Position numbers and translations under genes: made by a program. This document shows, one piece after another, positions 54,755 to 64,000 of a stretch of 64,000 nucleotides of DNA. The DNA comes from Thalassia testudinum (taxonomy: Eukaryota; Streptophyta; Magnoliopsida; Alismatales; Hydrocharitaceae). The notes beneath the pieces were generated by a model. It was given only the letters and a program-made list of their open reading frames with translations, made no database searches and had not been told where the DNA came from. Within the stretch, counting starts at the first letter, position 1; each line of letters begins with the position of its first letter. The stretch covers positions 5,084,001 to 5,148,000 of the forward strand of contig JAZHRO010000062.1 in assembly GCA_037157565.1 (NCBI GenBank). Direction: 5' to 3'.

Positions 54755-55571
54755 GTAACAAGTATTGATACCTACGATTAGTATCGTTACTTATTGATAG
54801 TTGATAATTAATAATAAGTTATGAGTATCGATATCGATGATAAGTATTGGTACCCATACTTTTATGTTGGCTAGTTGATATTTCAATTCTTGAACGTGTG
54901 AGACTACCCATTTGATTAAATTTAAATGGCTAATTTAACTTAATTATCACTTGAACATTTGAAATTTAATTCCCAACGGCTACGATCTGTGGTCGCTTGA
55001 TCCTATACCTATAAAAAGATCCCTTAAGGTCTTATCTCACACATCAATCATTCAAAAGCCACTTGCTCTCTAAAAAGCCTTCTACATCCTTTTTCCATCA
55101 AAAGAGAAGCATTGTTGCCCTATTCTAGTATTCCACATCCTCTTTTGTGTTTGAACAAGCGAATAGGTGTGTACGAACTCAAACAATCAAATTCGTTCTT
55201 TGCACACCTAATGTTTCTCGGCTTCCATTTGGTAAAGTTGATTTAATTTACAAGTTGAGAGGCTTAGGACTTCAAGTTGTAAGATTATTTTTCATTATCT
55301 TACAGCTATAATTTTTTTGTATGATTGTTCACTATATTTGGGTTAAGGTAACCCGTTAATTACCTTAATTAACAAAATTTATTCCTTCTGGGATGAGGGA
55401 ATTAGAGTTAAAAATCTTAAGTTGGAAGACTAAGGTAGTGGAATACGTGGGAGTAGAGAACTACTTTACACCTTGAGCATTTGCTAAGGCGTGATTTTTT
55501 TCTTTTGCAATTATTTTTCTACAATACTATTCGTCTCCCTTTTAGTGTACTTGCAGATTTTAGATTCTGCA
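54755..55571 (+). mobile_element. LTR c2, partial, plus strand
   Basis: Reverse-complement match to LTR c over gtaacccgttaattacctt, ttaaaaatcttaagttgga and the end gattttagattctgca. TATA (tataaaaag) is at 55010 and an MSA-like box at 54972. Array pairs lie at 54762/54781 and 54825/54844. The left end and any partner LTR were not found. Confidence 0.7.
54762..54853 (+). repeat. paired GTAC-type palindromes in LTR c2
   Basis: Sites gtattgatac (54762) and gtatcgttac (54781), then gtatcgatat (54825) and gtattggtac (54844). Both pairs are exactly 19 bp apart, as in LTR c, although the motif is decayed. Confidence 0.8.
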
Positions 55572-57480
55572 CCTTCAAGGAAGCAAAAGTCCCCCCAACC
55601 AACTCGTCTTATGAGCGAGCATCAAGAGCAATATTCAGATTAGATGGGCAACAAATCGCTTGGGGAAATTTTGTCTCCATTCCTCCCCGGGCTTTGGGCA
55701 TAACATGAATGCAAACACATCCTCTTAATCTTTGGAACCAAAAACCCTCACTTGAGAATAAACCTCGAATCCTACCTCAAGAATAGGATTGGCGTGGAAA
55801 GGGAGATTCCTCTCATGTCTTCCTACTGCAGGAGGAAGCTCCACCTTTAGCACCTCCTCTTCCTTCTGATAGGTGAAGTAGGGATGTGCTTCTCCTCCCT
55901 CTCTCATCGTTTGATAGTAGAAGAAGAAGAAGATAGGGAATGTTAAGATACTTGTGGGGCATCGATGGTTATTCATGAGACCATAAGGGATTAAAGAGGG
56001 GAGAATTTGCATAATTGATCCTCCCTCTTCTCCCTTATTCCCACATCACCCTTTGTCTAGATCTTTTGCTTTCAAGGCCTCACTCTTTAGTTGCTTATCA
56101 AGATCTCTTCTTCCAGGGTTTAAAACACAATCAAAATTAATTGTTTGGCCTTAATAGTTGGTTAGACTCCTACTAAATAAAAATTCTTAGGCTCTCATCT
56201 TTGTTGCCTAAGAAGTTTAATTATTTAGTCTTATTAGTATATAAGCCCTCTTAGTTTTGTTTTGATCCTCAATTAAGGCGTGAATAACAATAGGGCTCCA
56301 CAACTTGGTTGTAATAGGAAAGACAATGTACATTATGCTCGTGTAGCTCGTTATTGTAAAGAGTTAGGTGTAGAAGGCATTGGACTCGTTATGCCATGGA
56401 TAGGGTGGAGCATTGGGTCAGGTTAACTTAAACCCAACCTATAACCTAACCCAAATTTCCTTGGCTTGACTCGAACCCGAAATTTTTATGGGCCGGGCTT
56501 GGGCCTTCATTTTAAGGCCCATTGAAGTTTGAGCCGGGTTAGGCCACAACTCACTAGAACTCGAACTAAGCTCGATCGTTCAAAAAAAAGGAAAAAAAAT
56601 GATGTTTTTATTTATTTATGTAGGGTTTCACTTGAATATTTTAATGTTTTCAAAACCCACCATAATTGACCCGACTTCTTCTCTACTTCAACAATGGTGG
56701 CGCGATAGAATAAAATCCTCCGACTTCGTGGTGCCCTCCTTTACGGGTAAGTCTCTTCCTTCCCTACTCAAATCCTCATCCCTATGATCTTATATCGCAA
56801 GATAAAATCCTACAATACCCACACTCAAATCTAATCACAAGATCCTACTTTGATTTTTTCTCTTCATCTCTTTGACATATGGGTTGTGGGTTACAACCTA
56901 CAGGAATACACACACACTCATTGTGTTCGTATGCCAAGGCTATAACTTTTCCTTACCAATCAATTAGTACCATTGAATAAATAAGGAGAATGATGTCTCA
57001 TAATTTTTTTTTTTTAACTTGGCAAGTGAAAAGTCAATTGTGTGTTGGGATTTTTAGACATGAAAATGTCACGTAATGTTTTAATTTTTTATTTAATTAT
57101 ATTTTTTGCATTTAAGTTAACCATAGATGTATTTATATTTTCATTTTATTTAAGTTCCTAATATTTGATGGGTACTAAAGTCTAATGAATTGAACTTTTA
57201 TTCTTTTTAGGTTACTTAAAAAAAATTCTTACATGATAAAATTCATAATTTTTTTTGTCAAATTTATTTTTGTAAAAAGAACATCTAAATTGCTCGCACA
57301 TTAAAAAATATAATTATGTCCAATCCAATTGGAACCTAAATAAAAAAAATGGTCATTGAATTTAACTTAGATCTTCAATGATTGAAATTTTCACAAAATT
57401 CAAAAAAATAATTCACAGTTTAGGTCAGATTAGACATTATCCGCTTTAACTATAGGGTTAGGTATAAAAAATATTTGACT
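55572..57480. other. AT-rich intergenic
   Basis: Noncoding. A segment at 56400-56570 with repeated gggcttgggcc and aacccaa words resembles a dispersed plant repeat. A 61-bp stretch of T and A runs occurs near 57000. No gene seen before the PPR gene. Confidence 0.45.
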
Positions 57481-57489
57481 GAAGGTTGT

Positions 57490-57789
57490 TTGAAAAAATT
57501 GATTTTATCTTTTGGAAAAGAAAAAAAAGGTCATACCTTTCGAGAGGGTGGATATCAAGTAAATCATGTATCCAGAGAGATGGGCAGCCTGGATGGCCTC
57601 CATGGGATCAAAGCTACCATACTAAACTTCCGATAAAAGGAAAAAAAAAAGGGATCGAGATAGTCTTTCGTGGGTTTAGGGTTTACGGCACTCCACTCGA
57701 CTCCACTCCACCTCCGCCCGTCGTTGCTCGCCGCATTCGCTGATTCTCCTTCTCCTCCTCCTCCTCCTCCTCCTCCCGCTGAGCGAACC
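57490..57789 (+). promoter_or_regulatory. PPR gene promoter and 5' leader
   Basis: A tagggttta element is at 57676. The leader ends in a CT-rich (TCC)n tract at 57746-57777 just before the ATG at 57790. No TATA box is certain. The transcription start is not shown. Confidence 0.5.
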
Positions 57790-58692
57790 ATGTTGGGGCT
57801 TCGCAGAGCTTCAACTCTCCTGAGGTGATGCCAGTTCTTACCTCCCACTCCTCTCTTCCCTATCTATGATACCATAGATGCGAAATTAATCGTAAAGGTG
57901 AAATTGAACTTCTTGGTTGGCTTTTCATCCTTGGAACTATCAGCTCAGTTTCCTTATTTTCATCGTGTAGCATGTATTATGATGCCTAAGTTACTCATTA
58001 CTTCGTGGTCGTGATTTTTTTTGCTTCTTCTTCGCATTTGGTTTTGATGTATGACTGCTGTGCGGCTTCTAACATGGCCATGACTTTAGTGTCGTTTTGT
58101 TTCTTCTTACAGCAGGAATTGGAGTTATGGTGTGGGTGTTACTAGTGTTTGCTGTGCAAAATTGGACGTGCTTGATGCCACTCGAGAGCATGGACGCTCT
58201 TCCGCACCTGGAAACGCCTTGCCATTAACGATGTTGCCCAATGTTTCTTTCTCGGGGGAGTCTCCTCTGCGAGGTAGACATCTCTCGTCACAGGCTGGTG
58301 AAAAGTCCAGTAATGGAGACGCTGATGTTGAGGAGGACGGATTCTCTGAACTGGATGCGCCTCCCGAAGTTGACAAGACCAAGGAGACAGATTGTGAGGG
58401 GGAGGAAGAGAATTTGCTTTCTGAGCCCACGAACGCAGAAGGGAAGGCTTCTGGTTCTGAATCTGATAGTGAAGAGCTCAATTTGCTGGATGTAGAAGAA
58501 GTAGATGATGACAAGGCAAAAATAAGCTCTGCCATTCCCTCGCTCTTGAAGGCTATAATCAATGCACCAAGTCAATCTGTTAGCAGTGTTCTTGAGAAAT
58601 TTGTGGAGGATGGTCACACTCTTGGTCGTAGTGAGATTTCTGTTACCATGCTGAACCTTAGGAGGCGGCGTCTCTTTGGAAAGGCATTGAAG
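57790..58692 (+). CDS. PPR596-like mitochondrial PPR protein, first two exons
   Basis: Exon 1 is 57790-57824 (MLGLRRASTLL plus two bases). The intron runs GT at 57825 to AG at 58112. Exon 2 is 58113-58692. Together they give 205 codons in frame. The peptide starts with an Arg/Leu-rich stretch like a mitochondrial targeting signal. It has LSSQAGEKSSNGDADVEEDGFSEL, then an acidic region with EEENLLSEP. It ends SLLKAIINAPSQSVSSVLEKFVEDGHTLGRSEISVTMLNLRRRRLFGKALK. That is the N-terminus of proteins like Arabidopsis PPR596 just before the first repeat. Repeats are not in the window. The donor could be AAG/GTTGGG or a few bases on. PPR proteins bind organelle RNA; function here is inferred from the family. 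Confidence 0.78.
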
Positions 58693-59312
58693 GTTGGGTA
58701 AAAAATACTTACTAGATTTTTTCAGACAAGGGTTATTTACATTACATGAAGCTGTTTTCCAGAGTATTGTGGTTTGGAAGATTCTTGATCTTAATTTTTA
58801 CTTTAGTTCTGACATCAGCACACAAAAATCTAATTCTCATCCGTGTGGGTAGGATATTTGGATAACAGATGATACACAATGTTGGATGCTGTCCTCCCAC
58901 AATTATTCTCTTCTCTCCCATTTCAAAAAAACAAATCCTCTTTCTCATAATTTCTTTCTTTCTTTTGCTGCGAGGGTATTTTGTTTCTACTTATTATAAT
59001 TTTTCGGTAAGGCAGAAACATGTCTTGAGTTCATTTGGGACTCCCCATTTCAGGTAATCATGCACTACTGTTTTGTACTTTGCATAGCGACCTGAGGATG
59101 GAGTCATGGAATCAGCTTAGCTTTTTCTATATTACCTTTTTAAAAGGGTTCCTATATTACCTTTTTAAAAGTTGAACCCTTTTGGTCATTGCTTGCATTC
59201 CTTTTAATTTCGTAGAGGTATAATTAGAGTTTTTGTGATAATTGATGTTAATCAGGAGAAAGATTTGGAGAACATATTATTATTAGCATGGGCAAATATT
59301 CATTTTTGATCT
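58693..59312 (+). other. PPR gene intron 2 before the Copia insertion
   Basis: AT-rich noncoding DNA following the exon 2 donor. A short imperfect repeat, ctatattacctttttaaaag, occurs twice near 59128 and 59152. No exon seen. Confidence 0.5.
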
Positions 59313-59439
59313 TGTTTAGTCTAGGGACATTTATTATTTGTGTTTTTTGGGTTATCTTTGTAATTCTCCCAAACCTCTTTAGTATAAAAGAGAGGCTAGG
59401 ATTTCCCTTTTAATAATAAGATTTTTCTTTTCTTCAATA

Positions 59440-59457
59440 TGGTGTTAGGGCAGCGGT
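59440..59457 (+). other. primer-binding site of the intronic Copia element
   Basis: tggtgttagggcagcggt resembles the plant iMet primer site TGGTATCAGAGCAGCGG with a few changes. It directly follows the 5' LTR. Confidence 0.75.
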
Positions 59458-60104
59458 CCTAGGCCGGTGCTCCGATATCCCACCAAATATCCACCCGAAA
59501 CGATGATCAAATCACCAACACAGAGGTGATTTGATCATCCAAAACATTGATGGACCACTATAACAGGGGTAGTGACGATGGAGAAGGGTTCTTCGCTGCC
59601 GCAGCTGTTGCCTCACGTGGTTGCTGGGCATCTGGCGTTGCCGGTTAGACTGCTGTTGGGTGGCTGCAGTCGTGCCAGACCACAGGCTAGGCGCGGATTG
59701 CCACCAACATGCCCAGAGTGGATCTGTCAGTGGCCCAGTAGACCGACTTCTCCTCGTTTGCGATTTCTTATGGTATTTGGTGTGTGAAGGTTGCTTTACA
59801 CGTTGCTTGTGTGATGATGAGTCTTCTCTTACCATTGAATGCCAAGTCTTTCTCCCAAGGCATATGAGTCTTCTCTCATGCAAGGAAGACGTGAGGGATC
59901 CACATAGAGAATTAATTTTAGATTAGAAGGGACTAGTGTGTGCGGTCCAAGAAGATTCAAGGAAGAGAGGACCAGAGGAACGTGAATAATCAACTCCGGT
60001 GCCTCTGTTCATCTCACAGGGGATAGAGAGATGGTCTTTACTATCTCGACACACCTACGTTATTTGCAGGACCAGCCTCCATGGCTACTGATTGCTGGCT
60101 ATGA

Positions 60105-60830
60105 CTTAGGAGGCTTGGACACCCATCGCTTAGGAAGATGTGACAGATGTATCTCAGCTTGCCAGATACATTGACCTTACAGTTTGAGGCCTGCCAGCTT
60201 GGGAAGCACCACAAGAGCACTTACCCACAGAGGAATGCTGGAGTGAGTTCTGTTTCCTTTGCCTTGGTACATTGTGATGTGTGGGGGCCCTCCAGGGTCC
60301 CTACCCTAGGAGGATAAAGATACTATATTGTTATTGTGGATGATCATAGTTTCCTTACTTGGGTTTTCTTGATGAAAACTTGCTCAGAGATTCCCTAGGT
60401 TATTCAACAGTTTTTAGTAAATATTCAGACTTAGTATGATGGCATAATTCAAGTCTTTTGTAGTGATAATGCCTTAAAAGTTTATGTAGCGAGATATTCA
60501 GAGCCTCTTCTGTTCTCGGGGTGTCATTTACCAGATGTCTTGTGCTCACACTTCTTAGCAGAACGGTGTGGCTGAGCGCAAGCTTTGATGCCTCCTGGAT
60601 ATTGCTAGGACCCTAATTATCCATATGAATGTTCTTAAGCAATTATCGGGAGATGCCATACTTGCTGCAACCTATCTGATGAATCGGGTACCTTCGTCAG
60701 CTCTTCGTGGGTAGATTCTCTTCCAAGTGATTCATTCAGATTGTAATAGGTCATTTGCTTTATCCTTGAGAGTTTTTGGCAGGACAAGTTCTCTCCTAGG
60801 GCAGTCAAATGTGCCTTTCTTGGGTATTTC
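60105..60830 (+). pseudogene. pre-integrase and integrase of the intronic Copia
   Basis: Frames read LRRLGHPSLRKM then QFEACQLGKHHKSTYPQR, the zinc-binding His/Cys region. ALVHCDVWGPSRV carries the first catalytic Asp and YIVIVDDHSFLTWVFLMK follows. FCSDNA contains the second Asp. The downstream QNG region with the glutamate is broken. At least ten stops are visible. Confidence 0.85.
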
Positions 60831-61279
60831 AGGACATAAAAGGAATACCGGTGTTATAACTTGAGCTGCAGGAGATACATTATCATTACAGATGTTACTT
60901 TCTTTGAGAAGATTCCATACTTTTTAGAGGAAGGAACATCTATATAGGTAGCCCTAGAAGAGACTTAGGTTTACCACCGGAGGCCACACCCTTCACCTGA
61001 CACTGGGCCTTGTCCTAATTTGGCAGATGCGAGTAGTTCAGACACAGAGGAGCAGCCACCTTTGAGGAGACCCAGTAGAGCGTGATGCTCCATCCTCTTT
61101 CCTAGTACATAGGAGTTGCCCATCTTGAGGATGGGGTCTATCAGTTTGCTTAAGTGATTATTACCTCTACGATTCCTAGGGATTATGCTCAGACTCCCCG
61201 TGATCCCAAGTGGCAAGCTGCGATGTATGAGGAGATACAGGCCTTATAGTCACGATAGACATGGGACGTAGCACCTTGT

Positions 61280-61900
61280 CTTGATGTGCTATTGTGGTTG
61301 GTTGCAGATGGGTCTCTACTATCAAGTACAGACTTGATGGGACAGTAGATATGTATAAGGTCAGGATTGTTGCTAAAGGCTTTATTCAGACATATGAGGT
61401 AGATTATTTGGAGACTTTTTTCCCTGTAGCACGTATTATTTCTGTCAAGATTATTATTTCTATTGCTGTGATCAGGGGATGACCTTTATATCAGCTTGAT
61501 ATTAAAAATACTTTTTTATATGGGTATTTATCTGAGGAGATGTACATGAGACAATCACTTGGTTACAACAAGGGGGAGCATGTTTGTCGCCTACGGAAGG
61601 CAATATATGACTTGAAACAGAGTCCTCGTGCCTAGTTTGAGAGGCTTAGTACAGAGATTGCAAAGACTAGGTTCCAGTGCTTTAGTTTTGATCACTCTGT
61701 CTTCATTAGGAAGATTGAGTATGGAGAGCATACCTATGCTATTGTCTTGGCGGTATATGTGATTCATACTGGTGTTGATGAGGATGGGATTGCCCAAACA
61801 AGTCCTTGTAGTTTTCTTTTGTTACCAAGGACTTGGGAGAGTTGAGATATTTTCTGGGGATTGAGGTAGTGTGACAGTAGTCAGGCTTGTCCTTATCACG
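61280..61900 (+). pseudogene. reverse transcriptase of the intronic Copia
   Basis: A frame starting at 61294 reads GCRWVSTIKYRLDGTVDMYKVRIVAKGFIQTYEVDYLETFFPVARI. It then reads [42 protein letters not shown] and FERLS, with stops between. The YVDD block near 61755 is damaged (AVYVIHTGVDEDG). Confidence 0.87.
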
Positions 61901-61928
61901 GAGATAATATATACTCCAGATTCTTCAG

Positions 61929-62480
61929 GTGACAGGTTTACTTGGGGCTAAGCCATCTGGTATACCTGCAGAGCCACCACTTGCACGTTTGTCTGATAAC
62001 GAGGATCCATTATATGAGGATGTTACTTGTTACCGCAGTACAGTGGGTCACTTGCTCTATCTTACTATCACGAGGCTTGATATCGGTTTTGCACTGAGCA
62101 GAGCCAGGCAGCACATGCAGGCTCCACGTTACAGCCACTGATGTGAGGTTTGCCTCATTTTGAGGTACCTTAAGGGGACATCAGGTAGAGGGTTGTATTA
62201 CAAAGATGATGGTAACCTGGATATCATTGCTTATTCTGATGCCAATTATGTTGGGTCAGTGGCTGGCCAACACTCTACTTCAGGCTTTGCTGTCTATCTT
62301 GGTGGGAATCTAGTTTCCTGGAGGAGCAAGAAGCATAATGTTGTGGCTCGTTCGAGTGCTGAGGCGGAGTATTGAGCGATGGCATAGGTCGTGTGTGAGA
62401 ATATGTGGATTGTCTCTTGCAGGACCTTAGGATCCAAACTCTTATGCCTGCTTCACTTCTTTGTGATAATAAGTCAGCCA
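61929..62480 (+). pseudogene. RNase H of the intronic Copia
   Basis: 61929-62141 reads CYRSTVGHLLYLTITRLDIGFALSRARQHMQ, the link to RNase H. 62160-62375 reads RYLKGTSGRGLYYKDDGNLDIIAYSDANYVGSVAGQHSTSGFAVYLGGNLVSWRSKKHNVVARSSAEAEY with the catalytic acidic residues. It then stops and continues in other frames (CDNKSATYI). Confidence 0.9.
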
Positions 62481-62689
62481 CTTATATCCCTTTGAATCCC
62501 GTCTTTTATGAGAGAGCCAAGCATATTGAGGTTGGTTACCATTTTGTTCGTGATGGTGTTCTTACTGACTAGATTAGCACCTCGTGTCTCCTTAGAGCTT
62601 CAGCTGGATGATATCTTTACTCAAGCTTGGAAGAAGCGTCTTGATTTCTTGTGCAACAAGTTGGGTCTTGTTAATATCTACGTTCCAAC

Positions 62690-62700
62690 TTGAGGGGGAG
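62690..62700 (+). other. polypurine tract of the intronic Copia
   Basis: ttgagggggag ends exactly where the 3' LTR begins at 62701, the usual position of the plus-strand primer. Confidence 0.9.
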
Positions 62701-62837
62701 TGTTGAGCCTATGGACATATTTATTATTTATGTGTTTTTTGAGGTATCTTTGTAATTCTACCAAAACCTCTCTAGTATAAAAGAGAGGTTAGGGTTTCCC
62801 TTCTAATAATAAGACTTTTCTTTTCCTCAACAGATCT

Positions 62838-64000
62838 CTTACAAGACAAGATTCTTACAGGATACCTTCCAAAAAAAATATCGTTACCGGAATTTCTTAT
62901 TTCTATTTTATTATTACTTTTATTAAATTATTGTACTTTTACATCCAGATGCTGGTGTACCTAATATAATTTGGGGAGAAATTCATTGTTCTTTGCTTCC
63001 TTTGTCTTTGGTGGGTTTCTACTTGACTTTAATGGGAGCTGTTTTCAAAGTCCTTTCCATGTTAGAAGGCAATGTGACATGTGTGCTTTGGTTTTTGGTA
63101 GAAGCACTGCCCTCACCTGCACTTGCATGTTTGTTGGTGATGATGTTGAATTAGAGTTGTTAGCATCACTGTAATTATTCCTTGATGAGGTTCTGTCAAA
63201 AAATCCTTGGCTTCTATTTTTCAATATTCTACCACCCCATTTGCATGGTTTTACATAACAAGAATGGGGGGGGGGGGGATTTGCTTGACTGTTTTTTCAA
63301 CGAAAGGGAGATTACTTGACTATTATGAAAGCAAGACCTCAATGGAGACACTTATTTGTAGTAGCAGAACTCAGCTGCACCTCCATTTATATGTTTGATG
63401 GTTGTGATGAAGATTTTGTTTGTTGGTTGAGCCTTTTGTTCTCATTTTCCCCAATGAAATCAACTCAATGGTTGTTACTAGAAAATAAACCAACTTGTCT
63501 TGTTTCTTTAATGAAGGACAATTGTTCTACCATCCCCACTCATGTACAGGTATATTGATTCTTGTACATACTTATATGTAGGTGTTTTACTTGTACTTGT
63601 TCATGTACATACATACACATGTAGTTGTTCATGTGCATGGACACTTTTGCATACGTTCAAGTGTGTGTATGGTGCATGAATCGTGAAAATGTGCCTATGT
63701 AGTATGTATGTAATGTAACTTTGCATATGCTTGAATGTATATCTATGTAAATCCCTATGTATATCCTCATGTATTCATGTAAATCCATGTGTATATGAAT
63801 GCATATCCATATTAACGTCTATTAAACTCAGTTTTTCGAGTTACACACACTAGTCGTAGTTATGCTCTGAATGGTAGCTAAATGGTTGCCAATGCCATGA
63901 GTAGAAGATTAGGAAATTTGTTTTTGCAAACTACTTTTGCATAGTTAGAGATAGCTTATAGGTGGTGATTCATATACTTAAAATGAATCATACTAGTAGT
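62838..64000 (+). other. PPR gene intron continues to the window edge
   Basis: No exon with a PPR motif was found. It includes a G13 run (63266-63278) and a stretch from 63545 to 63810 made of degenerate atgta and tgtacat words. The next exon should lie beyond 64000, unless the gene was disrupted. Confidence 0.5.
63266..63278. repeat. poly-G run, 13 bases
   Basis: Thirteen consecutive G on the plus strand, within the PPR intron. It is the longest G run I noticed in the window. Confidence 0.97.

Larger units (their letters stand above)
59313..62832 (+). mobile_element. Copia element with short LTRs in the PPR intron, 3.5 kb
   Basis: The 5' LTR (59313-59439, 127 bp) and 3' LTR (62701-62832, 132 bp) start TGTT and end close to CAACA. 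The 3' copy has inverted ends TGTTGAG and CTCAACA. A perfect gatct duplication flanks it (59308-59312 and 62833-62837). The PBS begins at 59440. Gag appears largely missing or unreadable between 59440 and 60100. Pre-integrase, integrase, RT and RNase H follow with many stops. Lineage not assigned; short LTRs suggest an Ale-like group. Confidence 0.95.

Noticed and set aside
58125..58617. Minus-strand frames of 145 and 109 codons
   Set aside because: Antisense shadows of the PPR exon; Ser-rich translation of the acidic region.

Overview
The window is plant nuclear DNA, almost certainly from a flowering plant with a repeat-rich genome. The grounds are SIRE-type Copia, Tat- and Athila-like Gypsy, L1-type LINE and hAT remnants, GT-AG introns, and two host gene 5' ends of plant type. 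No species can be named from the sequence. Only two stretches look like host genes. One is a minus-strand gene 5' end (9278-10285). The other is the 5' half of a plus-strand gene resembling the mitochondrial pentatricopeptide protein PPR596 (57790-58692). Neither is complete in the window.

Layout. 1-5320 holds decayed LINEs: minus-strand zf-RVT tails duplicated in tandem, then two plus-strand LINE bodies. 6925-7145 is a Copia RT scrap. 9278-10285 is the minus-strand gene start. 11844-13085 is a hAT transposase relic. 13090-18260 is a nested set of LTRs followed by a SIRE-type gag. 18270-28430 is a Tat-type Gypsy element with an antisense coiled-coil ORF, split by a 2.7-kb LTR at 23436-26182. 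28890-34100 holds Gypsy LTR-like and Athila-like remains. 34915-52473 is a four-level nest. A SIRE 3' LTR (b3) is split by another LTR (d2), which is split by a nearly complete minus-strand SIRE-type element (c), which contains two solo LTRs (b2 and a Gypsy-like one). Target-site duplications or matching sequence on the two sides support most levels. 52474-57480 is AT-rich and holds one LTR remnant. 57490-64000 is the PPR gene start, whose downstream intron contains a 3.5-kb Copia element with short LTRs, a primer site, a polypurine tract and a perfect 5-bp duplication.

The most unusual signal is in the U3 parts of several LTR families. Just upstream of the TATA box they carry arrays of short palindromes with a CpG exactly at the centre, grouped in pairs about two helical turns apart. 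LTR b2 has 16 GACGTC sites forming eight pairs, every pair spaced exactly 20 bp. LTR c has GTACCGGTAC-type pairs, four of five at 19 bp and one at 20. LTRs a and a' have TTGATCGATCAA-type pairs at about 20-22 bp. The GACGTC pair also occurs in two other LTR families. The b LTRs further share hairpins downstream of the TATA box, one with compensatory stem changes, and MSA-like CCCAACGGYTA boxes near the TATA box. I know of no description of this paired design, but I could not search for one.
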